In this document: positions 17,635-25,455 of the stretch, piece by piece | Layout: each line of letters starts with the position of its first letter | How positions within the stretch are numbered: the stretch's first letter is position 1 | Assembly (NCBI RefSeq): GCF_022811925.1 | Contig: NZ_CP065511.1 | Coordinates: forward strand, 985,501 to 1,049,500 | DNA from: Cytobacillus oceanisediminis | GTDB taxonomy: Bacteria; Bacillota; Bacilli; Bacillales; Cytobacillaceae | Reading direction: 5' to 3' | Length of the DNA: 64,000 nucleotides | The notes under the pieces: model-generated | The model's input: the letters and a program-made list of their open reading frames with translations, nothing else | The model's database searches: none | What the model was told of the DNA's origin: nothing | Position numbers and translations under genes: made by a program

Positions 17635-17670
17635 GATGGGGCAAGGGTTAGTCTGATAAGGACTGACAAA
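17635..17670 (+). repeat. Dispersed boundary element, copy L
   Basis: GATGGGGCAAGGGTTAGTCTGATAAGG in parts: core GGGGCAA at 17638-17644 and GGTTAGT after it. No terminator hairpin precedes it here. Confidence 0.5.
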
Positions 17671-17787
17671 GGTAGTCTATGCAGTCAGTATTTAAATTAA
17701 AAGATAATATACTTAATTAAAAATCAGATAAAGTAAACCCAGAGATTAATATGGAAACAAATAGATCAACATTACTCAAAAAAGCAA

Positions 17788-17821
17788 AATGGATTGTCCT
17801 ATAATTAGACAATCCATTTTT
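17788..17821. terminator. Bidirectional terminator
   Basis: AATGGATTGTC (17788-17798) pairs with GACAATCCATT (17808-17818), with T and A runs on both sides. It can end both the DinB gene and the convergent general stress gene. Confidence 0.85.
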
Positions 17822-17825
17822 GTTG

Positions 17826-18314
17826 TTATTTATTCAATTCAACCGTTTCATTCACATCTGTCGATTTAGAACTTTGCCCTGTCATCCGTTTTAAGAGAAA
17901 GGCTATTTTCTTCGTAAAGTTACCGGTTTCCCAATATTCGACTGCTTCCGCTTTTATTTTTATCAAGACTACATTAGGATCATCATAAGAAGTTTGCATA
18001 ATTTCCTCATATACTTTGCTCCACAATTCCTTTTTCTTATCTAAGTCCTCAACTATTTCTGCTTTTCCACGGACGGAAACATAGGATTTACCTGCATAAG
18101 CTACATTAACATCTTGATCATGTAAAATTTCCTCATATTTATTAGTCTCTTTTTTAGTGAAAAACCATAAGTCACCATCAAACTCTACTTCTTGTGTTTT
18201 CATTGGACGGGAAACAAGTCCTTCTTCAGTTACCGTGGTCAGCATGGCCGTGTCTATGTCTTTGATTAACTCTCTTAATGTTTCTATTTCTTCTTGATTC
18301 ATCATGTTAGACAT
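17826..18314 (-). CDS. General stress protein 26-like flavin-binding (PPOX-fold) protein
   Basis: 162-aa split-barrel protein like B. subtilis YdaG (general stress protein 26). Visible family pieces are AMLTTVTEEGLVSRPM, WFFTKKETNKYEEI, VNVAYAGKSYVSVRGKA and AVEYWETG near residue 130. Such proteins bind FMN or a related flavin. The start at 18314 is best placed after GAGGTG; a GTG and an ATG a few codons earlier are alternatives. In B. subtilis relatives are sigma-B dependent; I do not see a clear sigma-B promoter here. Confidence 0.85.
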   Translation of the reverse strand: MSNMMNQEEIETLRELIKDIDTAMLTTVTEEGLVSRPMKTQEVEFDGDLWFFTKKETNKYEEILHDQDVNVAYAGKSYVSVRGKAEIVEDLDKKKELWSKVYEEIMQTSYDDPNVVLIKIKAEAVEYWETGNFTKKIAFLLKRMTGQSSKSTDVNETVELNK

Positions 18315-18374
18315 TTCCATCACCTCGTTAAAGTTTTATAGAGGTATATTACCCTTAATACCAGCTTTTATTCA

Positions 18375-18455
18375 GGTTGCCTAACAAGGCAGCTTTTTTC
18401 TTTTTGAACATAGAGGCAGGTTAATCGAACAAGGAAGTCAAATAATTAGCATTAC
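18375..18455 (+). repeat. Terminator plus dispersed boundary element, copy M
   Basis: GTTGCCT, loop, AGGCAGC and TTTTTTCTTTTTG, then AACATAGAGGCAGGTTAATC and GAACAAGGAAGTCAAATAAT. The core is at 18413-18419. This is the fullest match to copy A 14 kb away, including the AAGTCAAATAA tail. Confidence 0.75.
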
Positions 18456-18527
18456 ATACCTAATAAGTATTAAGAGGAATAGAAGAGGATTGAAAGTGAA
18501 TTGCTTAAAAGTTTGGAGGAGATATAA

Positions 18528-18719
18528 ATGGTTTTCGGTTCATTCTTATTTTCTATCATTCTTTGGATTGCAGGATTATTTATTCTGTATATAGTCATTT
18601 CTGCAGCAGTCAGGGATGGTATTAACAAGTCTGTGGCTGGTCAATTTATCGAAGCCAAGTATGGGAGTAAAAAGGAAAGGGACTCATTTCTTGACCGTGA
18701 TTTAGATAATGACATATAA
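18528..18719 (+). CDS. Small single-span membrane protein
   Basis: 63-aa protein. One membrane helix (FLFSIILWIAGLFILYIVI) is followed by VRDGINKSVAGQFIEAKYG and a charged tail. It resembles the DUF6019-like small proteins of Bacillus. The start is strong (TTTGGAGGAGATATAAATG). Function is unknown. Confidence 0.75.
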   Translation: MVFGSFLFSIILWIAGLFILYIVISAAVRDGINKSVAGQFIEAKYGSKKERDSFLDRDLDNDI

Positions 18720-18775
18720 AGAACGAACGTGGTATATAATTTCAAATAGACTATATAAAATATAAGGAGAAAAAA

Positions 18776-19435
18776 ATGCACGCATTATTAATAGGAGCAA
18801 CGGGAGCAACAGGTAAGGACTTGCTGGATTTATTGCTGGAAGACGATTCTTTTCATCAGGTTGATATTTTTGTCAGGCGTGATCTTCATATCCAGCATGA
18901 AAAATTAAAGGTGCATGTGATTGACTTTGACAACTCAGAACAATGGAAGCATTTGGTGAAGGGCGATGTTTTGTTTTCTTCTTTGGGAACTACTCTTAAA
19001 GCTGCGGGAAGTAAAGAAGCTCAATGGAAAATTGATTACGATTATCAATACCAGTTTGCTAAAGTTGCCAGAGAAAACAATGTGAGTAATTATGTGTTGG
19101 TATCTTCAGGTTCTTCCTCGCCTGATTCTCTCTTTTTTTATACAAGGATGAAGGGGCAGTTAGAAGAAGCTGTAAAGGCTTTAGGGTTCCCAAAACTATC
19201 AATCTTCAAACCGCCAGTATTGATACGAAAAAATAGTGATAGAACAATGGAAGTTGCCGGATTGAAAACCATACAGCTTTTTAATAAATTTGGAATACTT
19301 CGTTCTCAAGAACCTCTGCCGACTGAAATATTGGCGGAAGCCATGATCAATTCCGCTAAAACAAAAGATTACGGCATTCTTACGTTAGAAGGCAAAGCGA
19401 TTCGGGAATGTGCAGGGCTGAATAATATCGATTAA
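18776..19435 (+). CDS. NAD(P)-binding (atypical SDR, HTATIP2/YraR-like) protein
   Basis: 219-aa Rossmann protein. The nucleotide motif GATGATGKDL is at residues 8-17, and the substrate region reads YVLVSSGSSSPDSLFFYTRMKGQLE, with the Y-x3-K typical of SDRs. The length fits oxidoreductases of the HTATIP2/YraR type. The substrate is unknown. RBS AAGGAG. A bidirectional terminator follows. Confidence 0.85.
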   Translation: MHALLIGATGATGKDLLDLLLEDDSFHQVDIFVRRDLHIQHEKLKVHVIDFDNSEQWKHLVKGDVLFSSLGTTLKAAGSKEAQWKIDYDYQYQFAKVARENNVSNYVLVSSGSSSPDSLFFYTRMKGQLEEAVKALGFPKLSIFKPPVLIRKNSDRTMEVAGLKTIQLFNKFGILRSQEPLPTEILAEAMINSAKTKDYGILTLEGKAIRECAGLNNID

Positions 19436-19465
19436 TCAATAGGTACATCATAGAGTAAGATACTA

Positions 19466-19501
19466 ATAACTTTGGCCAAAAAGGTCAAAGTTATTTTTTT
19501 A
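19466..19501. terminator. Bidirectional terminator
   Basis: ATAACTTTG (19466-19474) pairs with CAAAGTTAT (19486-19494), then a T-run. It serves the rightward SDR gene and the leftward MBL-fold gene. Confidence 0.85.
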
Positions 19502-19528
19502 TACCTATTTCACCGATCATTATGATTC

Positions 19529-20353
19529 TTAAAGCTTGAATGTGCTGCTTTCCTCCAATATCGATGTGACAATATGCCGTGAATCCCATTCCCCGCCTGA
19601 AAATTTGACGATCGGATATTTTTTCGGAAAAAGCTTTTGCCGGATCGTGTCGGCTGAATTCCCTTCTTTGTGCAGAGCGAATACGTCATCCTGGATGGAC
19701 AGCAAATAATCCCGCTTTCGCTGGAGTGCTGCGCGCCCATCTTCTACATAGCCTGCATGGCTGCAGAACACATCTTCGAAATCATAAGTTAGAACCCGAT
19801 CCAATGAGCGGATAATTTCCGGAATGCTTTCTTCGGCTAAAACGACCTTGGTCTTTTCGCTGACGAATAAATCGCCAGTAAACAGCTGGCCTGTTTCCCT
19901 GTTTAAGAAGGCTTTATGATCGAAAGCGTGGCCGGGGGTGTCGATGATATCCCACTGCGCTTTACGGGATGAAAACGAGTCAGGCATGGCCTGGGCATTG
20001 AATGGCTTCCTTCTTCCCCAAAAGAGCTGCCTGTATAAAGGGTAATCTGCCTTTTTGGCACAGGAATGGATAGATTTTTCGTTTAAAAAGATAGGCAGTT
20101 TCTTCGTTTTTTCAGCATATGCCGCGCAGCCTGTATGGTCTTCATGAAAATGGGTGATCACGACCTGGTCAAAATCGCCTTCATCCATAAATGGCTCAAA
20201 GAATGTATGTAAGGACTGGGCGCCCGTGTCAATTAAGACTCCATCCGTTAAATAGCAATAGACATTTAATGAAACACCCTGAAACTTAATTTGACCATTC
20301 AGGTAGGAAACACCGTTTTTCTCTCCAGTGGATGCCTTCTTCTTAACAAACAA
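19529..20353 (-). CDS. MBL-fold metallo-hydrolase
   Basis: About 274 aa. The metal site THFHEDHTGC (H-x-H-x-D-H), the preceding LIDTGAQ, a later TPGHAFDH and FCSHAGYVE identify the metallo-beta-lactamase fold. The frame is open to 20386, where a TTG overlaps the stop of the GGDEF gene, but the best ribosome binding site (AAAGGAG) places the start at the TTG near 20353. The substrate is unknown. It is co-transcribed with the upstream diguanylate cyclase gene. Confidence 0.88.
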   Translation of the reverse strand: MFVKKKASTGEKNGVSYLNGQIKFQGVSLNVYCYLTDGVLIDTGAQSLHTFFEPFMDEGDFDQVVITHFHEDHTGCAAYAEKTKKLPIFLNEKSIHSCAKKADYPLYRQLFWGRRKPFNAQAMPDSFSSRKAQWDIIDTPGHAFDHKAFLNRETGQLFTGDLFVSEKTKVVLAEESIPEIIRSLDRVLTYDFEDVFCSHAGYVEDGRAALQRKRDYLLSIQDDVFALHKEGNSADTIRQKLFPKKYPIVKFSGGEWDSRHIVTSILEESSTFKL

Positions 20354-20382
20354 AACATTCAGCTCCTTTCCCGATATCAGGG

Positions 20383-21945
20383 TCAAGCAGGGAGTATTTC
20401 CCCGTAACGCTGTACATTGTTTCTGCCATTCCTTTTTGCATCATAAAGTGCGAGGTCGGCGTGCTTCAATAGGATTTTGGCTGCACCATCCAGATTATCC
20501 GCTGAGACTTTTGTATGTGACAGGCCGAAACTTGAGGTGATTGAAATTGTTTTCTCATCCACCACGATCGGGCTCCCGGCAATGTCCAGGCGGATCGCTT
20601 CGATCAGCAGGTGTGCTTCGTGTGCAGGCGTGTCAGGCAAATAAATCATGAATTCTTCCCCGCCATATCTGCCGATGATATCACGATTTCGAAGGCTGGT
20701 TTTCACGAGGCTTGCGACCTGGACCAGCACTAGATCGCCAGCTTCGTGGCCATATGTATCATTGACATGTTTAAAGTGGTCAATATCAAACATAATAAGT
20801 GAAACATCCGCACCTGGAGATAGGGTGCTAAGTGAGCTTTCCATCTCACTTAGAAAATAGGCCCGATTATAAATCTGGGTTAAACTATCAATGCTGGCCA
20901 AACGTTTAAGGGTTTTCTGCATATTTACTTTTTCAGTTACATCCGCCAGGGAGATAATTCGTCCAATTGGGTCTTTGTTCAGGGAATAGACGGGTGAAAA
21001 TTGTACTTGGAAATGGACCTGTGCACCCACTTTTTCCCACACATAATCCCCATTCCTACCAGAGCAGATAACTTGTCTAAGCATGCTGTTTCCATGCAGA
21101 ACATCATGAATAGGCTTGCCGATGGCAGATTCCTTCAGGTCAGGCATAACAGGCAGCATCGCCTGGTTATAATCCACGATCGCCCCGTTCTGATTGAGAA
21201 CGATGACACCCTCCTTCAAGCTTTCAAAAACCGTGTCCCTTGCTATTGGAGCGAGATTGAACATCTGGAATGAGAAGAGCGCTATGCCATGAAGAATGAA
21301 GGAAATACTCATGGATACAGGGCCTAAATCAATGCCGTAGGGACTCAGGTCATTCAGATAATAATGGTTGGCCACAATCGGAACAGCCAGTCCGGCGGTC
21401 ATCAAAAGGATTTGCACCCGGAATCGCCAGAAGGATCTTCTTAAGCGCAGAAGAAGGATGATGATGCTGAACATCAGGCACATGAACAGAAAAATGGCGT
21501 GCACATAAAACCAGAACCCATATTCCAAATCCAGCACGGGAAATGGCGTATCCTCTCTCAGCCTGATTGCTGAGTAGTAGAATTGATGGAGCTTATTGGT
21601 ATGATGCATAAAGATGGTCAAAATCGGGATGATGAACAGGGAAAAATACAGGCGCCTGCTCAGCTTGTGTCCGGCATATTCCAGACACATCAATAAGGTG
21701 AAAACAGGAATGAATGGCATGAACAAATATTCAATGCCCAGCCAGAATTGAATTTCTGTTAAAGTGGAGCTCGTCAGTTCGAATGCATAGGAAAAGGTAA
21801 AAATCGCGGACAGCAGTGTTAAGATCTTATAAGGTCCGGCACCCGGTGCATTCCTTAGTTTAAAGTGTGCAAAGAAACAAAGCGATAAGCTGAGTGCCCC
21901 TGAAAAAGTGAGAATGAGGATGTACATCCATAATTCGTGCCCCAT
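20383..21945 (-). CDS. Diguanylate cyclase with 7TM sensor and PAS domain
   Basis: About 520 aa. An N-terminal seven-helix membrane module of the HisK_7TM type (residues 1-220) is followed by a PAS domain (ESLKEGVIVLNQNGAIVDYN at about 240) and a GGDEF domain with an intact active site RYGGEEF near residue 435. The I-site RxxD is not obvious to me. It should make cyclic-di-GMP in response to a membrane or intracellular signal. Start at ATG 21945 after TTGGAG; a TTG at 21960 is the alternative. Confidence 0.92.
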   Translation of the reverse strand: MGHELWMYILILTFSGALSLSLCFFAHFKLRNAPGAGPYKILTLLSAIFTFSYAFELTSSTLTEIQFWLGIEYLFMPFIPVFTLLMCLEYAGHKLSRRLYFSLFIIPILTIFMHHTNKLHQFYYSAIRLREDTPFPVLDLEYGFWFYVHAIFLFMCLMFSIIILLLRLRRSFWRFRVQILLMTAGLAVPIVANHYYLNDLSPYGIDLGPVSMSISFILHGIALFSFQMFNLAPIARDTVFESLKEGVIVLNQNGAIVDYNQAMLPVMPDLKESAIGKPIHDVLHGNSMLRQVICSGRNGDYVWEKVGAQVHFQVQFSPVYSLNKDPIGRIISLADVTEKVNMQKTLKRLASIDSLTQIYNRAYFLSEMESSLSTLSPGADVSLIMFDIDHFKHVNDTYGHEAGDLVLVQVASLVKTSLRNRDIIGRYGGEEFMIYLPDTPAHEAHLLIEAIRLDIAGSPIVVDEKTISITSSFGLSHTKVSADNLDGAAKILLKHADLALYDAKRNGRNNVQRYGEILPA

Positions 21946-22120
21946 ATGAGTTTTCTCCAAAATGAAAATATTTTTCTCCTATTATATAATTCCTTTTTCT
22001 ATAAAACTAGCTTTATATTCTTCAATAAGCTATGGGGCTCATTGCGTTTCTGAAAAGGTCATTTCATTGGGTGCAGCAGCGCTGAGTGTCAGGACAGCCG
22101 CCCGTTTAGGGAGGCTTTCC

Positions 22121-22762
22121 TTAATACAATCTATTTTTATAACTATCCTGGAGGTCCTTCGCCACTTGTTCGGATGTATCATTCGGCAATTTTGTATGAG
22201 CTGCCAGCATTGCAGGGGCAGAAGGAAGGGTTTCTTTCGCAAGCCATGACTCCCTGTTCCATAATCCCGATCGAATCAATGCTTTCGCACAATGGATAAA
22301 GCATTCCTCTGCTTCTACTAAAATTCCAAATAAGGGAGCTCGGCCTTTTACCTTGCTCTTCTCTAAGAGCTCAGGATCACGGCAAATATAAGCTTTGCCA
22401 TTAATTCTTAGCGTTTCTCCAAGCCCGGGTATGAGAAAAAGAAGTCCAATATTGGGATTTGCTATGATATTATGAGCGGAATCCATTCTTTTATTGCCTG
22501 GCCGTTCGGGAATAAAAAGATGCTGCTCGTCAAGAACCGTCACAAATCCGGGGGAATCCCCCCTTGGAGAAACATCACATTTTCCGTCAGAATCTGAAGT
22601 GGACAAAGTTAAAAAAGGAGATTTGGAAATAAAATCAATGCAATGCTCATCGATGAAAGTAATGACTTTGCTGGCGGCACGCGCACTGGGCTGGCCGATT
22701 TCCTCCCGAAAAGACGCAAATTCTTCTCTGGTAGTTATAATATCTTGATATTTTGAACTCAT
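22121..22762 (-). CDS. Pyridoxamine 5'-phosphate oxidase family protein (MSMEG_1061-like)
   Basis: 213-aa FMN-binding split-barrel protein. Family pieces are FLTLSTSDSDGKCDVSPRGD, PGFVTVLDEQHLFIPERPGNKR, NIIANPNIGLLFLIPG and GETLRINGKAYI. The start ATG 22762 follows AAAAGGTG. It probably reduces or protects a small molecule using flavin; the substrate is unknown. A single gene. Confidence 0.88.
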   Translation of the reverse strand: MSSKYQDIITTREEFASFREEIGQPSARAASKVITFIDEHCIDFISKSPFLTLSTSDSDGKCDVSPRGDSPGFVTVLDEQHLFIPERPGNKRMDSAHNIIANPNIGLLFLIPGLGETLRINGKAYICRDPELLEKSKVKGRAPLFGILVEAEECFIHCAKALIRSGLWNRESWLAKETLPSAPAMLAAHTKLPNDTSEQVAKDLQDSYKNRLY

Positions 22763-22795
22763 AGGTTTCACCTTTTTCTAATGGAATAGGGATCT

Positions 22796-22990
22796 TTAGT
22801 GTTCTGTCTTGGATGATCTTTTGACAATACGGAAAACAAAATAATAAACCCCGCTAAGCCCCAATATCCCCAGCACAGTCAGGAAAGGCATTTTTTCAGA
22901 AAATAATATTCCAATCACAAATAGGGCAAAACTCAAAATGATGGCTAATAGACTTAATAAAAGCCGCTGCGATTTATTCAAAACTCTCAC
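22796..22990 (-). CDS. Small two-span membrane protein
   Basis: 64 aa with two membrane helices (about residues 9-29 and 36-54) and basic ends. The GTG start follows AAGAAGGCG. No recognised family or partner. Confidence 0.6.
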   Translation of the reverse strand: MRVLNKSQRLLLSLLAIILSFALFVIGILFSEKMPFLTVLGILGLSGVYYFVFRIVKRSSKTEH

Positions 22991-23011
22991 CGCCTTCTTT
23001 TCTATAAAATC

Positions 23012-23218
23012 ATGTGTGTTAAAATAGCCATACCTTTTTACTGGAGTGCTGCAAATGGACTTTTTGTGGATTTGTTTTGGCTGTTATTCGTAATCATGTG
23101 CTTAAGTTTTTTCGTATTCCTTGCTTATAGACAGCACGAAATGAAGAAAGAGCAGGAATATATCATAAAGTTAAATCATGAGATTCTGGATAGATTAAAG
23201 AATAAAGAAAGGCTGTAA
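23012..23218 (+). CDS. Small membrane protein, start uncertain
   Basis: The C-terminal part is convincing: one membrane helix (LFWLLFVIMCLSFFVFLAY) then a charged helix (MKKEQEYIIKLNHEILDRLK). The 5' end is unclear. ATG 23012 has no ribosome binding site. GTG 23066 is possible. A good site (GGAGTG) points to ATG 23055, which is out of frame, so a frameshift or sequence error may be present. Confidence 0.5.
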   Translation: MCVKIAIPFYWSAANGLFVDLFWLLFVIMCLSFFVFLAYRQHEMKKEQEYIIKLNHEILDRLKNKERL

Positions 23219-23261
23219 ACTATATTTTAACATAAATATCCATTTTTGAAGGAGGGAGTAA

Positions 23262-23483
23262 ATGAATATTTCTAACAAGTTATTAGACTATGCAATTGTT
23301 TATGATGATCGAAGACAAGTAAACTCAGGAAAGTATGAGGATAAGAGAATCATTATGGAGGAGGTTAAAAACAGATTTAAGGCTGAAGTGGAAAACAGAA
23401 CAGACAAGAGCGTACTAGTCGTTTATGATTGGCGCAAGACACATAGCGGGATGGAGATTATATTGTATGCTTTTGAAAGCTGA
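23262..23483 (+). CDS. Small soluble protein, unknown
   Basis: 73 aa, strong start (GAAGGAGGGAGTAAATG). Mixed charged peptide with DRRQVNSGKYEDK and VLVVYDWRKTHSGMEI; no membrane segment. A terminator hairpin follows at 23503, so it is the end of a small transcript that may begin with the 23012 gene. Confidence 0.65.
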   Translation: MNISNKLLDYAIVYDDRRQVNSGKYEDKRIIMEEVKNRFKAEVENRTDKSVLVVYDWRKTHSGMEIILYAFES

Positions 23484-23502
23484 CAAAGACCGTAATATAG
23501 TC

Positions 23503-23555
23503 GAGGTATGGTCGGGCAGATCTGCTGTCTGGCCATGCCTCTTTTTCTTTTTTTG
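23503..23555 (+). terminator. Intrinsic terminator
   Basis: GAGGTATGGTC (23503-23513) pairs with GGCCATGCCTC (23531-23541) using G-U pairs, with an inner GCAGATCTGC palindrome, then CTTTTTCTTTTTTT. Confidence 0.85.
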
Positions 23556-23690
23556 TACAGGCTACTTTATCGGGACAAAGAACGTGTCCCTCTGTAATGC
23601 AAATAGACCATCTTGCCGGGCGTTTTTATAACTGACCATGAAACTTTCCGTCCAATAAAATCGTAAACTATTATAAAGGAGGGACTGATT

Positions 23691-23891
23691 TTGAAAGAAA
23701 ATAGCGGCAGGTTTGATTTTTACTCGGCCATCATTATTTCTGTAATAGCCATAATATTGATGATTAGAAACATGATAACGGGTATAGACTTCTTTTCCGT
23801 GACTAATGCTTTGGCAGTTTTTGCTCTCGTGGTATCCCTCAGAAGTTTATATAATTTAACCATGTCATCCCAGAAAGGGGAATCTTCATGA
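23691..23891 (+). CDS. Small membrane protein
   Basis: 66 aa, TTG start after AAAGGAGGG. Two membrane helices (about residues 11-29 and 37-55). Its stop overlaps the ATG of the next small gene (ATGA-type), so the pair is translationally coupled. Function is unknown. Confidence 0.65.
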   Translation: MKENSGRFDFYSAIIISVIAIILMIRNMITGIDFFSVTNALAVFALVVSLRSLYNLTMSSQKGESS

Positions 23892-24079
23892 ATTTCTTAA
23901 TATTATCTCAAGCCGGATTTAATGGTGGCGATATTTTATTTCAGCTTTTAGCTTTTGCCTTTTTACTGACGATTCCAGCGTTTATGGTCATTCTGTTTTT
24001 TATTTTTAAGAGAAGAAACGACAGACTGAAGCGGGTGGGAGAAAAGCTGGACCGATTATTAGAGAATAAGGGTGGTTAG
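23888..24079 (+). CDS. Small membrane protein (DUF4083-like)
   Basis: 63 aa: one long membrane helix (residues 19-41) then KRRNDRLKRVGEKLDRLLENK, an amphipathic helix. The arrangement resembles DUF4083 small proteins of Bacillus. It is coupled to the preceding gene and followed after 6 bases by an acetyltransferase gene. Confidence 0.65.
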   Translation: MNFLILSQAGFNGGDILFQLLAFAFLLTIPAFMVILFFIFKRRNDRLKRVGEKLDRLLENKGG

Positions 24080-24085
24080 CGGCTT

Positions 24086-24526
24086 ATGAAATTTACTCTT
24101 TTTACCTCAATCCCTGAAGCAGAAACTTTAAAAGGAATCTTAGAACTGCATAAAACCATATTTGGAGAGTCTGATCATTTAGTCAGCAAAATGAAAAGCA
24201 GACCCCAATTACTGGTGCTGACGGCTATGGATGGAGAAAAGGTGATCGGATATAAAATGGGGTATGCCATTGATCAGGATACATTTTATAGCTGGCTGGG
24301 CGGGGTCGACCCTGATTACAGAAAAAACGGGATTGCTTCCATACTGATGGAAAAGCAGCATGAATACCTAAAAGAAACGGGATATAAAGTGGTCAGGACG
24401 AAGACGATGAACAAATGGCGAAGCATGCTGATATTAAATATTAAGCATGGATTTGATGTTATTGAAACATACACCGATGAAAAAGGACTGCATAAGATAG
24501 TACTGGAGAAACGATTACATAACTGA
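24086..24526 (+). CDS. GNAT family N-acetyltransferase
   Basis: 146-aa GNAT domain. The acetyl-CoA loop is at GVDPDYRKNGIASILMEKQH (R-K-N-G-I-A, about residues 74-93), with a C-terminal MLILNIKHGFDVIETY strand. The acceptor substrate is unknown. It closes a small operon with the two preceding membrane protein genes and ends at a hairpin that overlaps its stop codon. Confidence 0.88.
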   Translation: MKFTLFTSIPEAETLKGILELHKTIFGESDHLVSKMKSRPQLLVLTAMDGEKVIGYKMGYAIDQDTFYSWLGGVDPDYRKNGIASILMEKQHEYLKETGYKVVRTKTMNKWRSMLILNIKHGFDVIETYTDEKGLHKIVLEKRLHN

Positions 24527-24553
24527 GGCTGCCGAAAATGGGCAGCCTTTATT
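24526..24553 (+). terminator. Intrinsic terminator
   Basis: AGGCTGCC (24526-24533), loop GAAAATG, GGCAGCCT (24541-24548), then TTATTTG. The 5' arm includes the last base of the GNAT stop codon. Confidence 0.75.
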
Positions 24554-24712
24554 TGTTTGTTCATGAAATTTTCATAATTACCAATAAAATATTAATTCAC
24601 CATGTCTTTTTGGGGCGCTCAAATGGATTATATATATGAGAAGATTGCGATTCTCGAATCTGCCAAACCGAATTTAGCAGAATTGGAGCATGAAAATATT
24701 GGGGGGATTTAT

Positions 24713-25455
24713 ATGAGCTCACTTTTGGTGGATGAAAGGCCAATTTTAATTCTTCCGTCATTGGCGGAGAAGATGGGACTGAATGAGGCGGTGCTCATTC
24801 AGCAGATTCATTATTGGCTTGTGAAGAGCAGGCATATAAAAGAAGGGCGCAAATGGATTTACAATACCTATAAAGATTGGAAGAAGCAGATGCCATTTTG
24901 GTCCCATGCAACGATCGGACGTACCATTCGTTCCCTTGAGGAGATGGGGTTCTTGATATCTGCGAATTTTAATGCCACTAAAATGGATAAGACCAAATGG
25001 TACACGATTGATTATAAAAAACTGGCTGAATTGGAAGCATCACTTGGCATGGAACATCGAGTATATCAGGTTGAAGAATCGAATATAACAGATTGCGATC
25101 TCGAGGATGACAATATGCAACAACCAATACCAGAGACTACTACAGAGACTACAACAGAGAAAAAAGATATTCCTTATGCTGCGGTTGTCGAATACCTGAA
25201 CAGCCAAACCCATTCAGCATACCGGACAGGCTCGAAGAAAACGAAGAAGCTGATCCGGGCACGGTGGCTGGAGGGATTCAGGCTCGAGGATTTAAAAAAG
25301 TGATCGACCTGAAGGCGGAGGAATGGCTGCATGATCCGTACTGGAGGAAGTTCCTGAGGCCTGAGACGCTGTTTGGCGCCCGCTTTGAATCGTACCTGAA
25401 TCAAAAGCCGCTTGGTAAGCAGCTGCGGGAGGAGGATTTTAATCTTGATGACTAA
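24713..25455 (+). pseudogene. Phage-type replication protein (Phg_2220_C domain), split by a frame change
   Basis: A phage replisome-organiser-like protein. The N-terminal winged-helix part begins MSSLLVDERPILILPSLAEK, with the start ATG 24713 after GGGGGGATTTAT; the frame is open back to 24602 but that part looks non-coding. The C-terminal Phg_2220_C domain starts at VVEYLNSQTHSAYR. The first frame stops at TGA 25301 after LEDLKK. The rest of the domain (VIDLKAEEWLHDPYWRKFLRPETL and FGARFESYLNQKP, given in parts) continues in the -1 frame to 25455. The joint is exactly the slippery heptamer A AAA AAG. A one-base deletion in the T3A6 run, or programmed -1 frameshifting, could each explain it. 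The adjacent helicase is clearly broken, which favours decay. Confidence 0.8.
25294..25300 (+). other. Slippery heptamer A AAA AAG at a stop codon
   Basis: In the zero frame the codons are TTA AAA AAG TGA. Slipping back by one gives AAA AAA GTG ATC and restores the conserved KKVIDLKAEEW sequence. This is the same heptamer that drives E. coli dnaX frameshifting. GAGGA is 4 bases upstream and GGAGGG 18 bases upstream, neither at the ideal distance. I see no strong downstream hairpin. Confidence 0.45.

Noticed and set aside
4224..18455. Classical integron
   Set aside because: No integron integrase or attI, and the repeated element contains a terminator and a GGGGCAG hairpin rather than the R/L boxes of attC. 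Only a cassette-like idea is kept as a finding.
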